This document shows positions 1-9,209 of a stretch of DNA of 64,000 bases, one piece after another (the stretch's first letter is position 1; every line of letters starts with the position of its first letter). The position numbers and the translations under genes are program-made. Below the pieces are notes generated by a model. It was given only the letters and a program-made list of their open reading frames with translations, made no database searches and had not been told where the DNA came from. Origin of the DNA: an uncultured Prevotellaceae bacterium. GTDB taxonomy: Bacteria; Bacteroidota; Bacteroidia; Bacteroidales; Muribaculaceae. The stretch is from contig ONJS01000001.1 in the NCBI GenBank assembly GCA_900318205.1, positions 62,001 to 126,000 on the forward strand, read 5' to 3'.

Positions 1-280
1 AATCGTCGCTATCAATACAGGTATTCAAGGGTGTGTTGATATTGCGGTAGGCAGTATTGTGCGCACCATGCATCCCCTGATTCTGCTGATAGATGTAACG
101 GATAGGAATCTTGCCCTCGGCAATCCAACCCTCAACCAATTCACGCGTATTATCGGAGCTGCCGTCATCAACGACAAGCCACTCAAAATCTTTGCAGGTC
201 TGCCGGCACAAGCTCTCATAAGTGCGCCCTATAGTGTGTGCCCTATTATATGCCGGAGTAAAAACTGTTAATGTAGCCAT
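1..280 (-). CDS. GT2 family glycosyltransferase, N-terminal part (cut by window start)
   Basis: Reading leftward from the ATG at 280, 93 codons are open up to the window edge. The protein begins MATLTVFTPAYNRAHTIGRT, the typical GT2 (GT-A fold) start, followed by VVDDGSSDNT (nucleotide-binding Asp) near residue 37 and a DSDD metal-binding motif at the very edge. It should transfer a sugar from a nucleotide sugar to a growing polysaccharide on the cytoplasmic face of the membrane. It is the most distal visible gene of the minus-strand polysaccharide operon, 51 bp after the GT4 gene. The C-terminus lies outside the window, so acceptor and sugar cannot be guessed. Confidence 0.88.
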   Translation of the reverse strand, partial: MATLTVFTPAYNRAHTIGRTYESLCRQTCKDFEWLVVDDGSSDNTRELVEGWIAEGKIPIRYIYQQNQGMHGAHNTAYRNINTPLNTCIDSDD

Positions 281-331
281 TTAAAAAATTTAGTTCTAGA
301 AGATGTCTGCAGCCTTGCCCTCAATCAAGAA

Positions 332-1426
332 TCACTTTGACGATTTGCTTAACAATTTCTCGTATAATTCAAGATACTTGTCAGCAGTTACCGAAATATC
401 ATACTGACGGGCTTTATCCTGGCATCGCTCTGCAACCTCACGATATTCATCTGGATGCTCACACAACCATTGTATCTTCTCAGCCAACTCCTTCTCATCC
501 CCATGAGCGAACAAAACTCCTGCTCCGTTCACCATTTCACGTAAGCCATCTACATCGCTTGCAATAAACGGCCTTCCAGATGCCATGCCCTCAATGCTTG
601 ATAAAGATAGTCCCTCCCAATGTGACGACAAAACAACAACGTCACTCTGCTCCAGGATATTTGGCACATCCATACACAATCCCATGAAGTCAACACGGTC
701 ATCAAGGTTCAACTCATGACATCTTGCTTTAACAGAGTCGGCTACTTCTCGGGGGCCTCCACCCACAATGCGTAATCTATACTTATTTGGCAGCAGCTTA
801 ACAGCTTTGAGCAAGGTCTCATGATCTTTTTCAACCCTCAATGCCGCAACCATGGTAATAATAAAAGAATCTTGCTGCGAAATATCTTTTATTGGATGTA
901 AAAAGCGTTTGACATCTACTCCATTATTGATAATCGCAATCGTATCTTGATGGCCTATATACTCCTCTAAAATGATTCTACACTTTTCAGCGATACACAC
1001 AATTGCATCATAACGACTATACATCCACTTATCAATCGGCTTGAACCACCACAGAGAACGTCGTCTGCTATTGGTGCTATGCTCCGTCGTTACCAACTTG
1101 CCCTTTTTGGACAAGAACAAGCGAGATAGCGGGACATACAATTGTGTTGCAGTATTGTGAGTGTGAATGACATCATATTTTTCATTTCCGAAAAAACGAC
1201 GCATCCTTGAAATAACACGAGGATGATAAACATCATTCGTGTTTTGGAGAGCAAATATCTTTATTCCTTCATCCTCAAGTTTCTTCTTAAACGGTGTGTC
1301 AACCCCATTGATGAGCAACAAATCAACCTGATTCTGGCCTCCATTTCTGAGCAATGGAAGCAAATCGACCATCAAGCGTTCCGCCCCACCCGTATATAGA
1401 GAAGTAATCACATGAAGGATCCGCAT
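332..1426 (-). CDS. GT4 family glycosyltransferase (paralogue A)
   Basis: 364-residue GT-B glycosyltransferase. It starts MRILHVITSLYTGGAERLMV, the Gly-rich N-terminal loop of GT4 enzymes, and carries the C-terminal donor-binding E-x7-E region in SSHWEGLSLSSIEGMASGRP (about residues 265-285). No signal peptide or membrane span; a cytosolic, membrane-associated transferase of capsule or O-antigen assembly is expected. It is the tandem paralogue of the next upstream gene (1434-2525, 7 bp away), with the same first residues and an almost identical C-terminal third, so the pair probably arose by duplication. Donor and acceptor cannot be read from sequence. Confidence 0.9.
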   Translation of the reverse strand: MRILHVITSLYTGGAERLMVDLLPLLRNGGQNQVDLLLINGVDTPFKKKLEDEGIKIFALQNTNDVYHPRVISRMRRFFGNEKYDVIHTHNTATQLYVPLSRLFLSKKGKLVTTEHSTNSRRRSLWWFKPIDKWMYSRYDAIVCIAEKCRIILEEYIGHQDTIAIINNGVDVKRFLHPIKDISQQDSFIITMVAALRVEKDHETLLKAVKLLPNKYRLRIVGGGPREVADSVKARCHELNLDDRVDFMGLCMDVPNILEQSDVVVLSSHWEGLSLSSIEGMASGRPFIASDVDGLREMVNGAGVLFAHGDEKELAEKIQWLCEHPDEYREVAERCQDKARQYDISVTADKYLELYEKLLSKSSK

Positions 1427-1433
1427 AATTCTC

Positions 1434-2525
1434 TTATTTCTTTAGCATCAATTCCTTATACAATTGATCATACTTGTCTGCCATTACGCTGATATCATAT
1501 TCCTTTGCCCGGCTCTGGCAGGCTTGAGCAACTTCTGTATAATAGGATGGATTCTCGCATAACTGTTGAATAGATTCAGCAAGTGCCTTATCATCTCCAT
1601 GAGGGAATAGCACCCCTGCCCCACTGACAACATCACGCAGTCCATCTACATCACTGGCAACAAACGGCCGTCCTGATGCCATGCCCTCAATACTCGACAG
1701 AGATAGTCCTTCCCAATGTGATGACAATACTACAACATCACTTTTTTCCAAAACGTCAGGAACATCCATTCTTTTTCCAAGAAAAGCGACCCTACTCTCA
1801 ACTCCAAGTTCTTTACTCAAAGACTTCATTTGAGGCAGTCGCGCACCATCTCCGACAAATTGCAAAAAGTAATTATCTGGCAAATGCTTAAAGGCTTTAA
1901 TCACGGTTTCATGATCCTTCTCAAATCTAAATCCTGCCACCATTGTAACCAGATATTGGCTTTGATGAGAAATATCTTTTATTGGCCGAACGAATCGAGC
2001 TGTATCAACGCCATTATATATTACACACGCGTTACAATCTCTTCCCAAATAACTCACTAAACCATTAAGTGTGGAGTCCCCAATACACACAATCTTTTCA
2101 TACCGACGATACACCCATTTATCAAAAGGACGCAACCACCGAATAGCTCTTCTGCGGCTTGTAGAACTATGTTCTGTAGTGACTAACTTTACACTTGATC
2201 CCGACAGGCACTTTGCAATCGGGACAAATAACTGACATGCCGTGTTGTGAGTATGAATTATGTCATATTCGCGTAAATATTTACGCAGTCTTAAAATGTT
2301 CAGCGGATTATAAACGCCCGAAGCTCTACCTTTACGGGCACTGTGAAACAATTCATAAACAGAAACACCATATTGCTCCAATTCTTTCCTAAATGGTGTC
2401 ATCAAGCCATTAAACAGAAGTAACTCAACTTGGTTTCCCTTCTCGATGAGTTTTGGCAACAGATCAACCATCAAGCGTTCAGCTCCTCCAGTATCCAGCG
2501 ATGTTATAACATGAAGAATCCGCAT
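1434..2525 (-). CDS. GT4 family glycosyltransferase (paralogue B)
   Basis: 363-residue GT-B enzyme with the same architecture as its neighbour at 332-1426: start MRILHVITSLDTGGAERLMV, N-terminal acceptor domain, and donor-site motif SSHWEGLSLSSIEGMASGRP near residue 265. The first 150 residues are more diverged than the C-terminal half, which fits two transferases that use the same or a similar donor but different acceptors (inference). It lies 51 bp after a GT2 gene and 7 bp before paralogue A, all in one direction, consistent with cotranscription. Confidence 0.9.
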   Translation of the reverse strand: MRILHVITSLDTGGAERLMVDLLPKLIEKGNQVELLLFNGLMTPFRKELEQYGVSVYELFHSARKGRASGVYNPLNILRLRKYLREYDIIHTHNTACQLFVPIAKCLSGSSVKLVTTEHSSTSRRRAIRWLRPFDKWVYRRYEKIVCIGDSTLNGLVSYLGRDCNACVIYNGVDTARFVRPIKDISHQSQYLVTMVAGFRFEKDHETVIKAFKHLPDNYFLQFVGDGARLPQMKSLSKELGVESRVAFLGKRMDVPDVLEKSDVVVLSSHWEGLSLSSIEGMASGRPFVASDVDGLRDVVSGAGVLFPHGDDKALAESIQQLCENPSYYTEVAQACQSRAKEYDISVMADKYDQLYKELMLKK

Positions 2526-2576
2526 AAAAAAGTCATTTCAAGAAAAAGAGCGATGCTAATGACAACTCTCTTGTCT

Positions 2577-3674
2577 TCAAGCCAGTTTTTCAATTATGTT
2601 CAATGCCAACCTCACGGCTTTATACCTTAACCCTCCACATAGCTCTCGCATTAGCTTGTAAGCATATAAATGCATAGCCTCATAGTCATGATTCATGAAT
2701 AAAATAATACCCTGATCATCTGTTTTATTCTTCTCAAAATAATCAATCAGACGAGGCACAATAGACCTTCTCTTTAGTTCATCTTTAAAAAACGCTATCA
2801 CATCATCTTTATCACCCTGCTTGTACTGCAACAACTGCATAGCATGATAATACACCATATTCACATACTCCACAAATAACGGCCGATACCCCTTTTCATA
2901 ACCATAGTGGTCAAGCAACTCTAGCCGCTTATCTGATAAAACAAACGTTTCAGGGAAAAAACGGTTAAAATGGTCCACCGTTCCCCCAAGGCGATAACAA
3001 TACACGATTTCATCTGTTCTATAGACAGACTTCAGATAGGGAAAGATTTTCAGATTAAAATACTCATCTCCTGCCATACAAGGCATCTCATCTGAAAACA
3101 ATTCCGTGGCTTTGTACGCCTCGTCAATAATACTCTTTCTATATAAACGCCCCCAAATAGAAATAGGGAATATTGAATTCTTGAAGAAACCAAGATAATA
3201 ATCATTGAACAACCGTGGAGACTTTACTATCTCATTTAGAGGGAAAGTTCCATATTCTTGCTTTTTCACAATAAAACCTAATTTTCGACTGATACCGCCT
3301 AGAACCATATCCAGATTCTTCTCTTCAATGAGATGAACCATTATCTCGATTGAACGGACAGGCAACAAATCATCATTATCGACAAATGTAATATAATCAC
3401 CTGTTGAGAGAAGATAACCGTCCCTGCGTGCAAAAGAAGTACCCTCATTCTGTTTATCGCATACTATTATCCGGCGATCACCCTCTGCTAGTTTATTAGC
3501 TCTCGCCAGGCTATCATCTGTAGATCCATCATTTACTATGATAATTTCCAGATTCTTGTATGATTGATTTGTGATGGAACGGATACATGTTTCTAGATAC
3601 CGCTTCTGATTATAAAGCGGGACAATTACGCTGACTTTTGGCTGTTCTTTCTCTGCTATTCCTATTGGCTTCAT
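2577..3674 (-). CDS. GT2 family glycosyltransferase (quartet member 1)
   Basis: 365 residues. GT-A domain with VSVIVPLYNQKRYLETCIRS near residue 14, IVNDGSTDDS near 46 and the metal-binding DNDD around residue 98 (where its sisters have DSDD). The C-terminal 200 residues hold the EYFNLKIFPYL region, a YRxGG motif and a helical tail containing RLELLDHYGYEKGYRPLF, shared with the three following paralogues. Probably adds a sugar to an undecaprenyl-linked repeat unit in the cytoplasm. It sits 7 bp from the next GT2 gene. One of four tandem copies, clearly related but not identical, so old enough to have diverged. Confidence 0.9.
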   Translation of the reverse strand: MKPIGIAEKEQPKVSVIVPLYNQKRYLETCIRSITNQSYKNLEIIIVNDGSTDDSLARANKLAEGDRRIIVCDKQNEGTSFARRDGYLLSTGDYITFVDNDDLLPVRSIEIMVHLIEEKNLDMVLGGISRKLGFIVKKQEYGTFPLNEIVKSPRLFNDYYLGFFKNSIFPISIWGRLYRKSIIDEAYKATELFSDEMPCMAGDEYFNLKIFPYLKSVYRTDEIVYCYRLGGTVDHFNRFFPETFVLSDKRLELLDHYGYEKGYRPLFVEYVNMVYYHAMQLLQYKQGDKDDVIAFFKDELKRRSIVPRLIDYFEKNKTDDQGIILFMNHDYEAMHLYAYKLMRELCGGLRYKAVRLALNIIEKLA

Positions 3675-3681
3675 ATCAAAA

Positions 3682-4767
3682 TCAACTCCATAAATCCATC
3701 AGTCGCAATATCAGTTTTTTACACCTATATTTAAAACCTAAATTTTTTATTGATTGCTCAACACTATTATAAATACCCTCATAATCAGAATTAAGGATTA
3801 ACAACAACCTATTATTCTGAGTTCTATGCTCGATAAAGAATTCCCTCATACGTTGGGCAACAGCTCTCTTGGAGAGTTCTTCTTTTAAAAAGGCAATAAC
3901 ACCCTCTTTATCGGCTTTTTTATACATCAGCAATTGCTGAGCATGATAAAATACCGTATTGGCATATTCTTCAAACAAAGGACGATATCCTTCTTTTAAC
4001 TGATACTGATCCAGCAATTTCAAACGCTCATCTGACAAGAAAAACAATGATGGGTACGTAGGACTAAAACGGTCAGAAGAAGAGCCCCCACATCGATAAT
4101 AATAAGTTGTCTCATTCGTGCGATACATGGAATTAACAAACGGGAACAACTTCATGAACGCATAGTGATCTTCCCCAACAAAAGGTATCTCATTACAACA
4201 TAAACGGGTGTTGTGCATTGCTTTGTCAACAGCACTTTTCCTAAAAAGATTGCCGCACATCATTATTGGAAAATAACCCACACCAAAAAAGTTCAGATAA
4301 TACCTATCAAACAGTTCAGGCTGCTCCACCACATGATGATATGGGAAACTACCTATATCGGTATAATGACTTCGTCTAATAAACCCAATCACTTGAGTCA
4401 TCGAACCGAGGACTACATCAACATTCTTCGAAGTCATATAGTCAACCAATAATTCAATTGCATTTTGGGGAAGATAGTCATCGCTATCTACAGGTATAAG
4501 GAACTCGCCAGTAGTCATGCGATAGCCATCATAGCGAGCTTTAGAAGCGCCCTCATTCTTCTTATGTATCACTTTGATACGACGATCATTTGACGCCCAT
4601 CTATCAGCAATTTGAGGACTCTTGTCGGTTGAGCCATCATCAATGACAATAACTTCAATATTCTTATAGGTTTGTTGGCATATAGAATGAATGCATTTTT
4701 CAAAATACCGCTCTTGATTATACAACGGTATTAGAATGCTTACTTTATGTTGAGATATTTCATTCAT
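3682..4767 (-). CDS. GT2 family glycosyltransferase (quartet member 2)
   Basis: 361 residues, full-length GT2: VSILIPLYNQERYFEKCIHS, VIDDGSTDKS, and VDSDD near residue 96 as the metal and nucleotide-sugar site. The C-terminal half repeats the family hallmarks of this cluster: GEDHYAFMKLFPF, YYYRCGG, RLKLLDQYQLKEGYRPLFEEYAN. Spacing to its neighbours is 7 and 12 bp, so translational coupling within one operon is likely. Sugar specificity unknown. Confidence 0.9.
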   Translation of the reverse strand: MNEISQHKVSILIPLYNQERYFEKCIHSICQQTYKNIEVIVIDDGSTDKSPQIADRWASNDRRIKVIHKKNEGASKARYDGYRMTTGEFLIPVDSDDYLPQNAIELLVDYMTSKNVDVVLGSMTQVIGFIRRSHYTDIGSFPYHHVVEQPELFDRYYLNFFGVGYFPIMMCGNLFRKSAVDKAMHNTRLCCNEIPFVGEDHYAFMKLFPFVNSMYRTNETTYYYRCGGSSSDRFSPTYPSLFFLSDERLKLLDQYQLKEGYRPLFEEYANTVFYHAQQLLMYKKADKEGVIAFLKEELSKRAVAQRMREFFIEHRTQNNRLLLILNSDYEGIYNSVEQSIKNLGFKYRCKKLILRLMDLWS

Positions 4768-4779
4768 ATATCATCAAAT

Positions 4780-5862
4780 TTAAGACCATTGGGACAAAAC
4801 TGTAATCGCATAAGATCTAATTCTCATTTTGAGTGACCGTTTTCGTTGCTCCACAAGATCTAATGCACATTTATACATGCCCTCATAATCACGGTTAATC
4901 AATGATTGTACCTGTTGATTCTTTATTCCTTTTTCAGTATAATATTCCACCAATCGAGGCATCAGTTCTCGATGATTAATTTCCTTTTTAAAGAAATCAA
5001 TGACTCCGTCCTTATCAGTCACATTACAGAAAATCAGTCTTGACGCATGATAAAAAAGACATGCTACATACTCGTCAAACAAGTAGCCATATCCTTCATT
5101 GTAGTTATACTGGTCAAGCAGTTTCAAACGTTTATCTGACAAAGTAAACAGTTGCGTAAAGCGAGGATTAAAATATGTTGTCCCTCCACCAAATCGATAA
5201 ATATAGACCGTTTTATCTATACGATACACTGAGTGCAAATAAGGAAACAATTTTACATTAAAGAATTGATCCTCACCCATTAATGTAATTTCCTTGTCAT
5301 ACAAACTAGTCTCTTGCAAAGCATGGTCAATGACATTTTTTCGATACAAACGGGCGCACATCGACACAGGTAAAATATCGTTCTTAAAAAAGCCTAAATA
5401 GTATTTGTCAAACAATTCAGGCTGCGATACCACCTGATTGTAAGGAAATGAAAAACATCTATCGATGTGTCTCTTTTTGAAAAAGCCCAATTTCTTGGTT
5501 ATTGAGCCTATGACAAGGTCCACATTTTTTTCTTTCATCTCATTTGCCAAAATAGAGATGGAATCCTCGGGCAACAAATCATCGCTATCTACAAATGCCA
5601 CATAATCACCGTTAGCCAACCCAAAGCCATAAAGACGCGCCTTAGTAGCACCCTCATTGCACTTGTCAACAACGCGAATACGTTGATCCTTCTTACTCCA
5701 TTCTTTGGCCATCGAAGAACTATTATCAGTGGAACCATCATTCACCACAATAACTTCAAGATTTTTATAAGACTGACGACTAATAGAATGCAGACAAGCA
5801 TCAAGATAGCGCTCTTGATTATATAATGGAACTATGATACTTACCAATGGATTCATTTTCAC
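4780..5862 (-). CDS. GT2 family glycosyltransferase (quartet member 3)
   Basis: 360 residues, GT2 with VSIIVPLYNQERYLDACLHS, VVNDGSTDNS and VDSDD near residue 96. The C-terminal half contains GEDQFFNVKLFPYL, IYRFGGGTTYFNP and RLKLLDQYNYNEGYGYLFDEY. It is closest by eye to quartet member 4, sharing the FGGGTT-FNP stretch absent from members 1 and 2, which suggests at least two rounds of duplication. The start ATG at 5862 is preceded by only 35 bp of non-coding sequence after the upstream gene. Confidence 0.9.
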   Translation of the reverse strand: MKMNPLVSIIVPLYNQERYLDACLHSISRQSYKNLEVIVVNDGSTDNSSSMAKEWSKKDQRIRVVDKCNEGATKARLYGFGLANGDYVAFVDSDDLLPEDSISILANEMKEKNVDLVIGSITKKLGFFKKRHIDRCFSFPYNQVVSQPELFDKYYLGFFKNDILPVSMCARLYRKNVIDHALQETSLYDKEITLMGEDQFFNVKLFPYLHSVYRIDKTVYIYRFGGGTTYFNPRFTQLFTLSDKRLKLLDQYNYNEGYGYLFDEYVACLFYHASRLIFCNVTDKDGVIDFFKKEINHRELMPRLVEYYTEKGIKNQQVQSLINRDYEGMYKCALDLVEQRKRSLKMRIRSYAITVLSQWS

Positions 5863-5897
5863 TACTAAGTCAAATGACTTGCTATTTTAAAACCAAA

Positions 5898-6995
5898 TCA
5901 GCAAAAATGCTCAATTATCTGCAACAACATTTTCTTTGTCTTGAACTTAATCGAGCCAAACATCTTGTTGCCCTCATTCGACGCATATTGATACATCCCC
6001 TCAAAGTCCCGTTCAAGAAAAAGTCTCAAAGGCTCACTCTCAGAATCCGGCTTATTGTAAAACGCCATCAGTCTTTGCGCCACTTCACGATGTTCCATCT
6101 CTTGTTTGAAGAACTCAACCACTCCTTCTTTGTCGGCACGATTATCAAAAATCAATTGTGATGCATAAAAGTAAATACAGGCGATATACTCTTCAAACAA
6201 TGGCTGATAACCTAGAGTGTAATGAAACCTATCAAGCAGTTCAAGGCGCTTATCCGAAGAGACAAACAACTGAGGAAAATATGGGTTAAAACGTGTTGTC
6301 CCGCCACCAAAACGATATTCATATACTATCTCGTCAGTCCGGTACATGTAACGAAGATAAGGGAACAGTTTCAGATTAAATAGCTGATCCTCTCCCATCC
6401 GGTCCACATCTTTATCAAATAATTCTGTTTCCCTAATAGCCTTATCAATAGCGGCTTTATGATAAAGACGCCCCCACATGGTGACTGGGAACACATCATT
6501 TTGATAAAACCCAACAAAATACTCATCAAATAATTCCGGCTGACTTATCTTTTGATGAACAGGAAAAGTATAAATATCATCCACATGGCGACGTTTGATA
6601 AAGCCCAGTTTTTTAACCACAGCACCAATAACCAGGTCAACATCAAACTCCACCATGTGTTTTACTAGTATTTCAACTGAATGTGGAGGCAGCAAATCAT
6701 CACTATCCACAAAGGCGACATACTCTCCAGTTGCTTGCAGCAACCCATCACGTCGCGCCATTGTCACCCCCTCATTAGACTTATTTAGTAACTTGATTCT
6801 ATGATCCTTTTCAGCCCAAGATTCCGCAACAGATAGACTATGATCTGTAGAGCCATCATTCACAACAATCACCTCAAGGTTATGATAGGACTGATTACAG
6901 ATGGAATGCAAGCAATGCTCAAGATAACGTTCCTGATTATATAATGGAACGATAATGCTTACTATTGGGGCTCTCTGAATCATACAGGTTTTCAA
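5898..6995 (-). CDS. GT2 family glycosyltransferase (quartet member 4)
   Basis: 365 residues. VSIIVPLYNQERYLEHCLHS, VVNDGSTDHS and FVDSDD near residue 99 mark the GT-A donor domain. The C-terminal region has GEDQLFNLKLFPYL, YEYRFGGGTTRFNP and RLELLDRFHYTLGYQPLFEEY, as in its three tandem paralogues. An in-frame Met at 6983 (MIQRAP) is an alternative start; both leave the catalytic domain intact. It follows the EpsG-like polymerase gene by 45 bp. Confidence 0.9.
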   Translation of the reverse strand: MKTCMIQRAPIVSIIVPLYNQERYLEHCLHSICNQSYHNLEVIVVNDGSTDHSLSVAESWAEKDHRIKLLNKSNEGVTMARRDGLLQATGEYVAFVDSDDLLPPHSVEILVKHMVEFDVDLVIGAVVKKLGFIKRRHVDDIYTFPVHQKISQPELFDEYFVGFYQNDVFPVTMWGRLYHKAAIDKAIRETELFDKDVDRMGEDQLFNLKLFPYLRYMYRTDEIVYEYRFGGGTTRFNPYFPQLFVSSDKRLELLDRFHYTLGYQPLFEEYIACIYFYASQLIFDNRADKEGVVEFFKQEMEHREVAQRLMAFYNKPDSESEPLRLFLERDFEGMYQYASNEGNKMFGSIKFKTKKMLLQIIEHFC

Positions 6996-7040
6996 TCAAG
7001 AACAATTGCTCTAAAAAATCATAAATAAACAGGTAAACCT

Positions 7041-8225
7041 TTAATCCTCCCTCCACCAATATTGATCAAAGCCTCTGAATCCAGTTGTTCCAAAGTAATA
7101 TACAAAGAACATGAAAAATGTAAAGCCAGTATACAAGAAAAATATGATTGAAGTCTTACGATCTTGATCCTTCCACAAATTCATACGCATCAATGGATAT
7201 GCTATTACGGCTGGATATATGAACCATGAAAGATAAGCGAACCTATTCGAGTAAGATGCCCTTATGACAAGAATCCAGAAAGCATTACATAATAAGTATG
7301 TATTAGCTAAAAGACTAAACTCTCGACTAGTAAACTTGCGGTATTGGGTTACATACCATATCATAATAACGGGGAAAGAACTATACAGAAGAAAATCCCA
7401 ACGAAATCCCATATGAGAGAATCCGCTGGCTCTACCTTCACTATATTGACCCATCTGATAAGCGGAAAAACGATCATCAAATCCTAGCGAAGCAAAGAAA
7501 GCTTCAAATGCAGGACCAGCCACTAACGATAAAACAATTGAAGCATACCATAACCTAAGAGCCAATTTCGTGTCCTTAATAAAATACAATGACCCTATGG
7601 CCATTGCCGATGGCAACATAGTAGATCTATGAATACATAATGCCAATAACATTAAAATTGCACCCAGAATCACCTTGGTTTTATCATAGGCAATAATTGC
7701 GATTCCAACTAGTACAAAACTACAAGCCAAACCATTACGAACTCCATTTACAGAATATGTATATGTTTGGAACGCAGTAAAAAACATAAGCATTACAATC
7801 CAGAGGTTATTACGCATTAATATAGCAGTGCAAATAAGCATACCCCCAAAATACATTAATGCCACGAGAACAAAGAACTCATGGGAATTCATTCCCAAAG
7901 TTGACTTACAGAAGTATCCAAGATTATGCCACAACCACTCTGTTCTAAGATTAATGGGCATATATTCAGTAGCATGATTATAATGGGCCCAATACCCCCA
8001 AGAATCACCAAAGTCCCTTGCCCAAGGCTGTCTTAATCCAATATAAAAGGATACCAAAATAGTGACCAAGACCGCCACCGGCTGTGATGCACTACCTTTG
8101 GAATGCAATATCTTTTGGGTATTAGACCCCAGATAGTACAATGTGGTTATCCAGCACAATAGTAAAAAAAAGAAAAAATATACTGTACTATAGTAGTAAT
8201 AGGCTATAAATTCAATTGGTTGCAT
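7041..8225 (-). CDS. EpsG/Wzy-like polysaccharide polymerase, multipass membrane protein
   Basis: 394 residues with about ten hydrophobic spans (first near residues 8-28), a short loop containing IGLRQPWARDFGDSWGYWAHY near residue 63 and hydrophilic loops between later spans. The early YIGLR...DFGD...YW layout and the position in the middle of a glycosyltransferase operon match EpsG-family proteins, which are proposed polymerases acting on flipped lipid-linked repeat units at the outer face of the inner membrane. Wzy-type polymerases are poorly conserved, so assignment rests on topology and context. No second polymerase is visible in the operon. Confidence 0.82.
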   Translation of the reverse strand: MQPIEFIAYYYYSTVYFFFFLLLCWITTLYYLGSNTQKILHSKGSASQPVAVLVTILVSFYIGLRQPWARDFGDSWGYWAHYNHATEYMPINLRTEWLWHNLGYFCKSTLGMNSHEFFVLVALMYFGGMLICTAILMRNNLWIVMLMFFTAFQTYTYSVNGVRNGLACSFVLVGIAIIAYDKTKVILGAILMLLALCIHRSTMLPSAMAIGSLYFIKDTKLALRLWYASIVLSLVAGPAFEAFFASLGFDDRFSAYQMGQYSEGRASGFSHMGFRWDFLLYSSFPVIMIWYVTQYRKFTSREFSLLANTYLLCNAFWILVIRASYSNRFAYLSWFIYPAVIAYPLMRMNLWKDQDRKTSIIFFLYTGFTFFMFFVYYFGTTGFRGFDQYWWRED

Positions 8226-8278
8226 AAAAACAATTAGTTTTTGCTATTATAGTTAAAGCAACTGATACTCTATACCTT

Positions 8279-9199
8279 TTATCTCAAATATCTTGACAAA
8301 CGGCAAGACAGCCAATAACTATGGGAAACAAGGTAAGCCAAAAGACTCATTTTAAATGTAGAAAGTCCTGTCTTTCTAATTAAGAAGCCATCACGCCGAA
8401 CTTCCTCTTGTAATAATCTCACACTATTATCATATTTGTAGCCAGCCATGGCTCCTGATCTTAATATTTGAGCCATCTCACAGGCAAAACGCGCTCTAGC
8501 TATATCACTGTATTGAGGCCATAATTCCTTTGTATCGCGAGAAATATAGTCCCATGTAGTATATGCAGTAAATTTCTTGCCATTAAAGCTCTGATGAGAC
8601 AAACTGTCATCATTTACTCGATAGTAATAAAGTACTTTGCCCAAGACACTAACTTTATTGACCCGTTGTAATACCTGCCAAACTAGCAAAGCATCCTCAC
8701 CATAGCTAACAGTTTGATCAATTCTCAAACCATTATATAAATCAGCTTTCACCAATTTGTCACACAATGAGCCACGAAAAACGTTATGTTCCAGAAACCT
8801 TTTGACAACCTCTTCCCTGTTATAGTGTTCATCGTGTGGTTTAGGGGATGTCAACTGGAAGGCGACTATATCATAGTCCTCCTTTTCCTGCTCTTGTAAT
8901 AAGATTTCAATAGTGTTCGGTTCAATCCAGTCATCGCTATCAACAAAAAGGACAAAATCACCGCGTACTTTCTCAAGCAAACGGTTTCTTGTTGCAGCTA
9001 CCCCACAATTGGGCTGGCTGTATATTTCAATGCGTTTGTCTTGTCTTGCCAACTCCTGCATGATGTCCCACGAATCATCGGTTGAGCCATCATTAATGAG
9101 GACAATCTGCAAGTCAGTATAACTCTGACCAGCGATTGATCCCACACACTTCTGCAGATAGGGAGCTGAATTATATACCGGCACAAGTATCGATACCAT
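8279..9199 (-). CDS. GT2 family glycosyltransferase
   Basis: 306 residues from the ATG at 9199, which gives MVSILVPVYNSAPYLQKCVG, the usual GT2 N-terminus, and lies 10 bp after the stop of the preceding gene. An upstream in-frame ATG at 9232 would add 11 residues and overlap the preceding gene by 23 bp; I prefer the shorter form. Motifs: INDGSTDDS near residue 36, FVDSDDW near 86 and, further on, SYGEDALLVWQVL, a usual third GT2 element. It differs from the tandem quartet by being shorter and lacking their C-terminal helical tail. Cytoplasmic transferase of the polysaccharide operon. Confidence 0.88.
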   Translation of the reverse strand: MVSILVPVYNSAPYLQKCVGSIAGQSYTDLQIVLINDGSTDDSWDIMQELARQDKRIEIYSQPNCGVAATRNRLLEKVRGDFVLFVDSDDWIEPNTIEILLQEQEKEDYDIVAFQLTSPKPHDEHYNREEVVKRFLEHNVFRGSLCDKLVKADLYNGLRIDQTVSYGEDALLVWQVLQRVNKVSVLGKVLYYYRVNDDSLSHQSFNGKKFTAYTTWDYISRDTKELWPQYSDIARARFACEMAQILRSGAMAGYKYDNSVRLLQEEVRRDGFLIRKTGLSTFKMSLLAYLVSHSYWLSCRLSRYLR

Positions 9200-9209
9200 A
9201 ATCAAGGCT

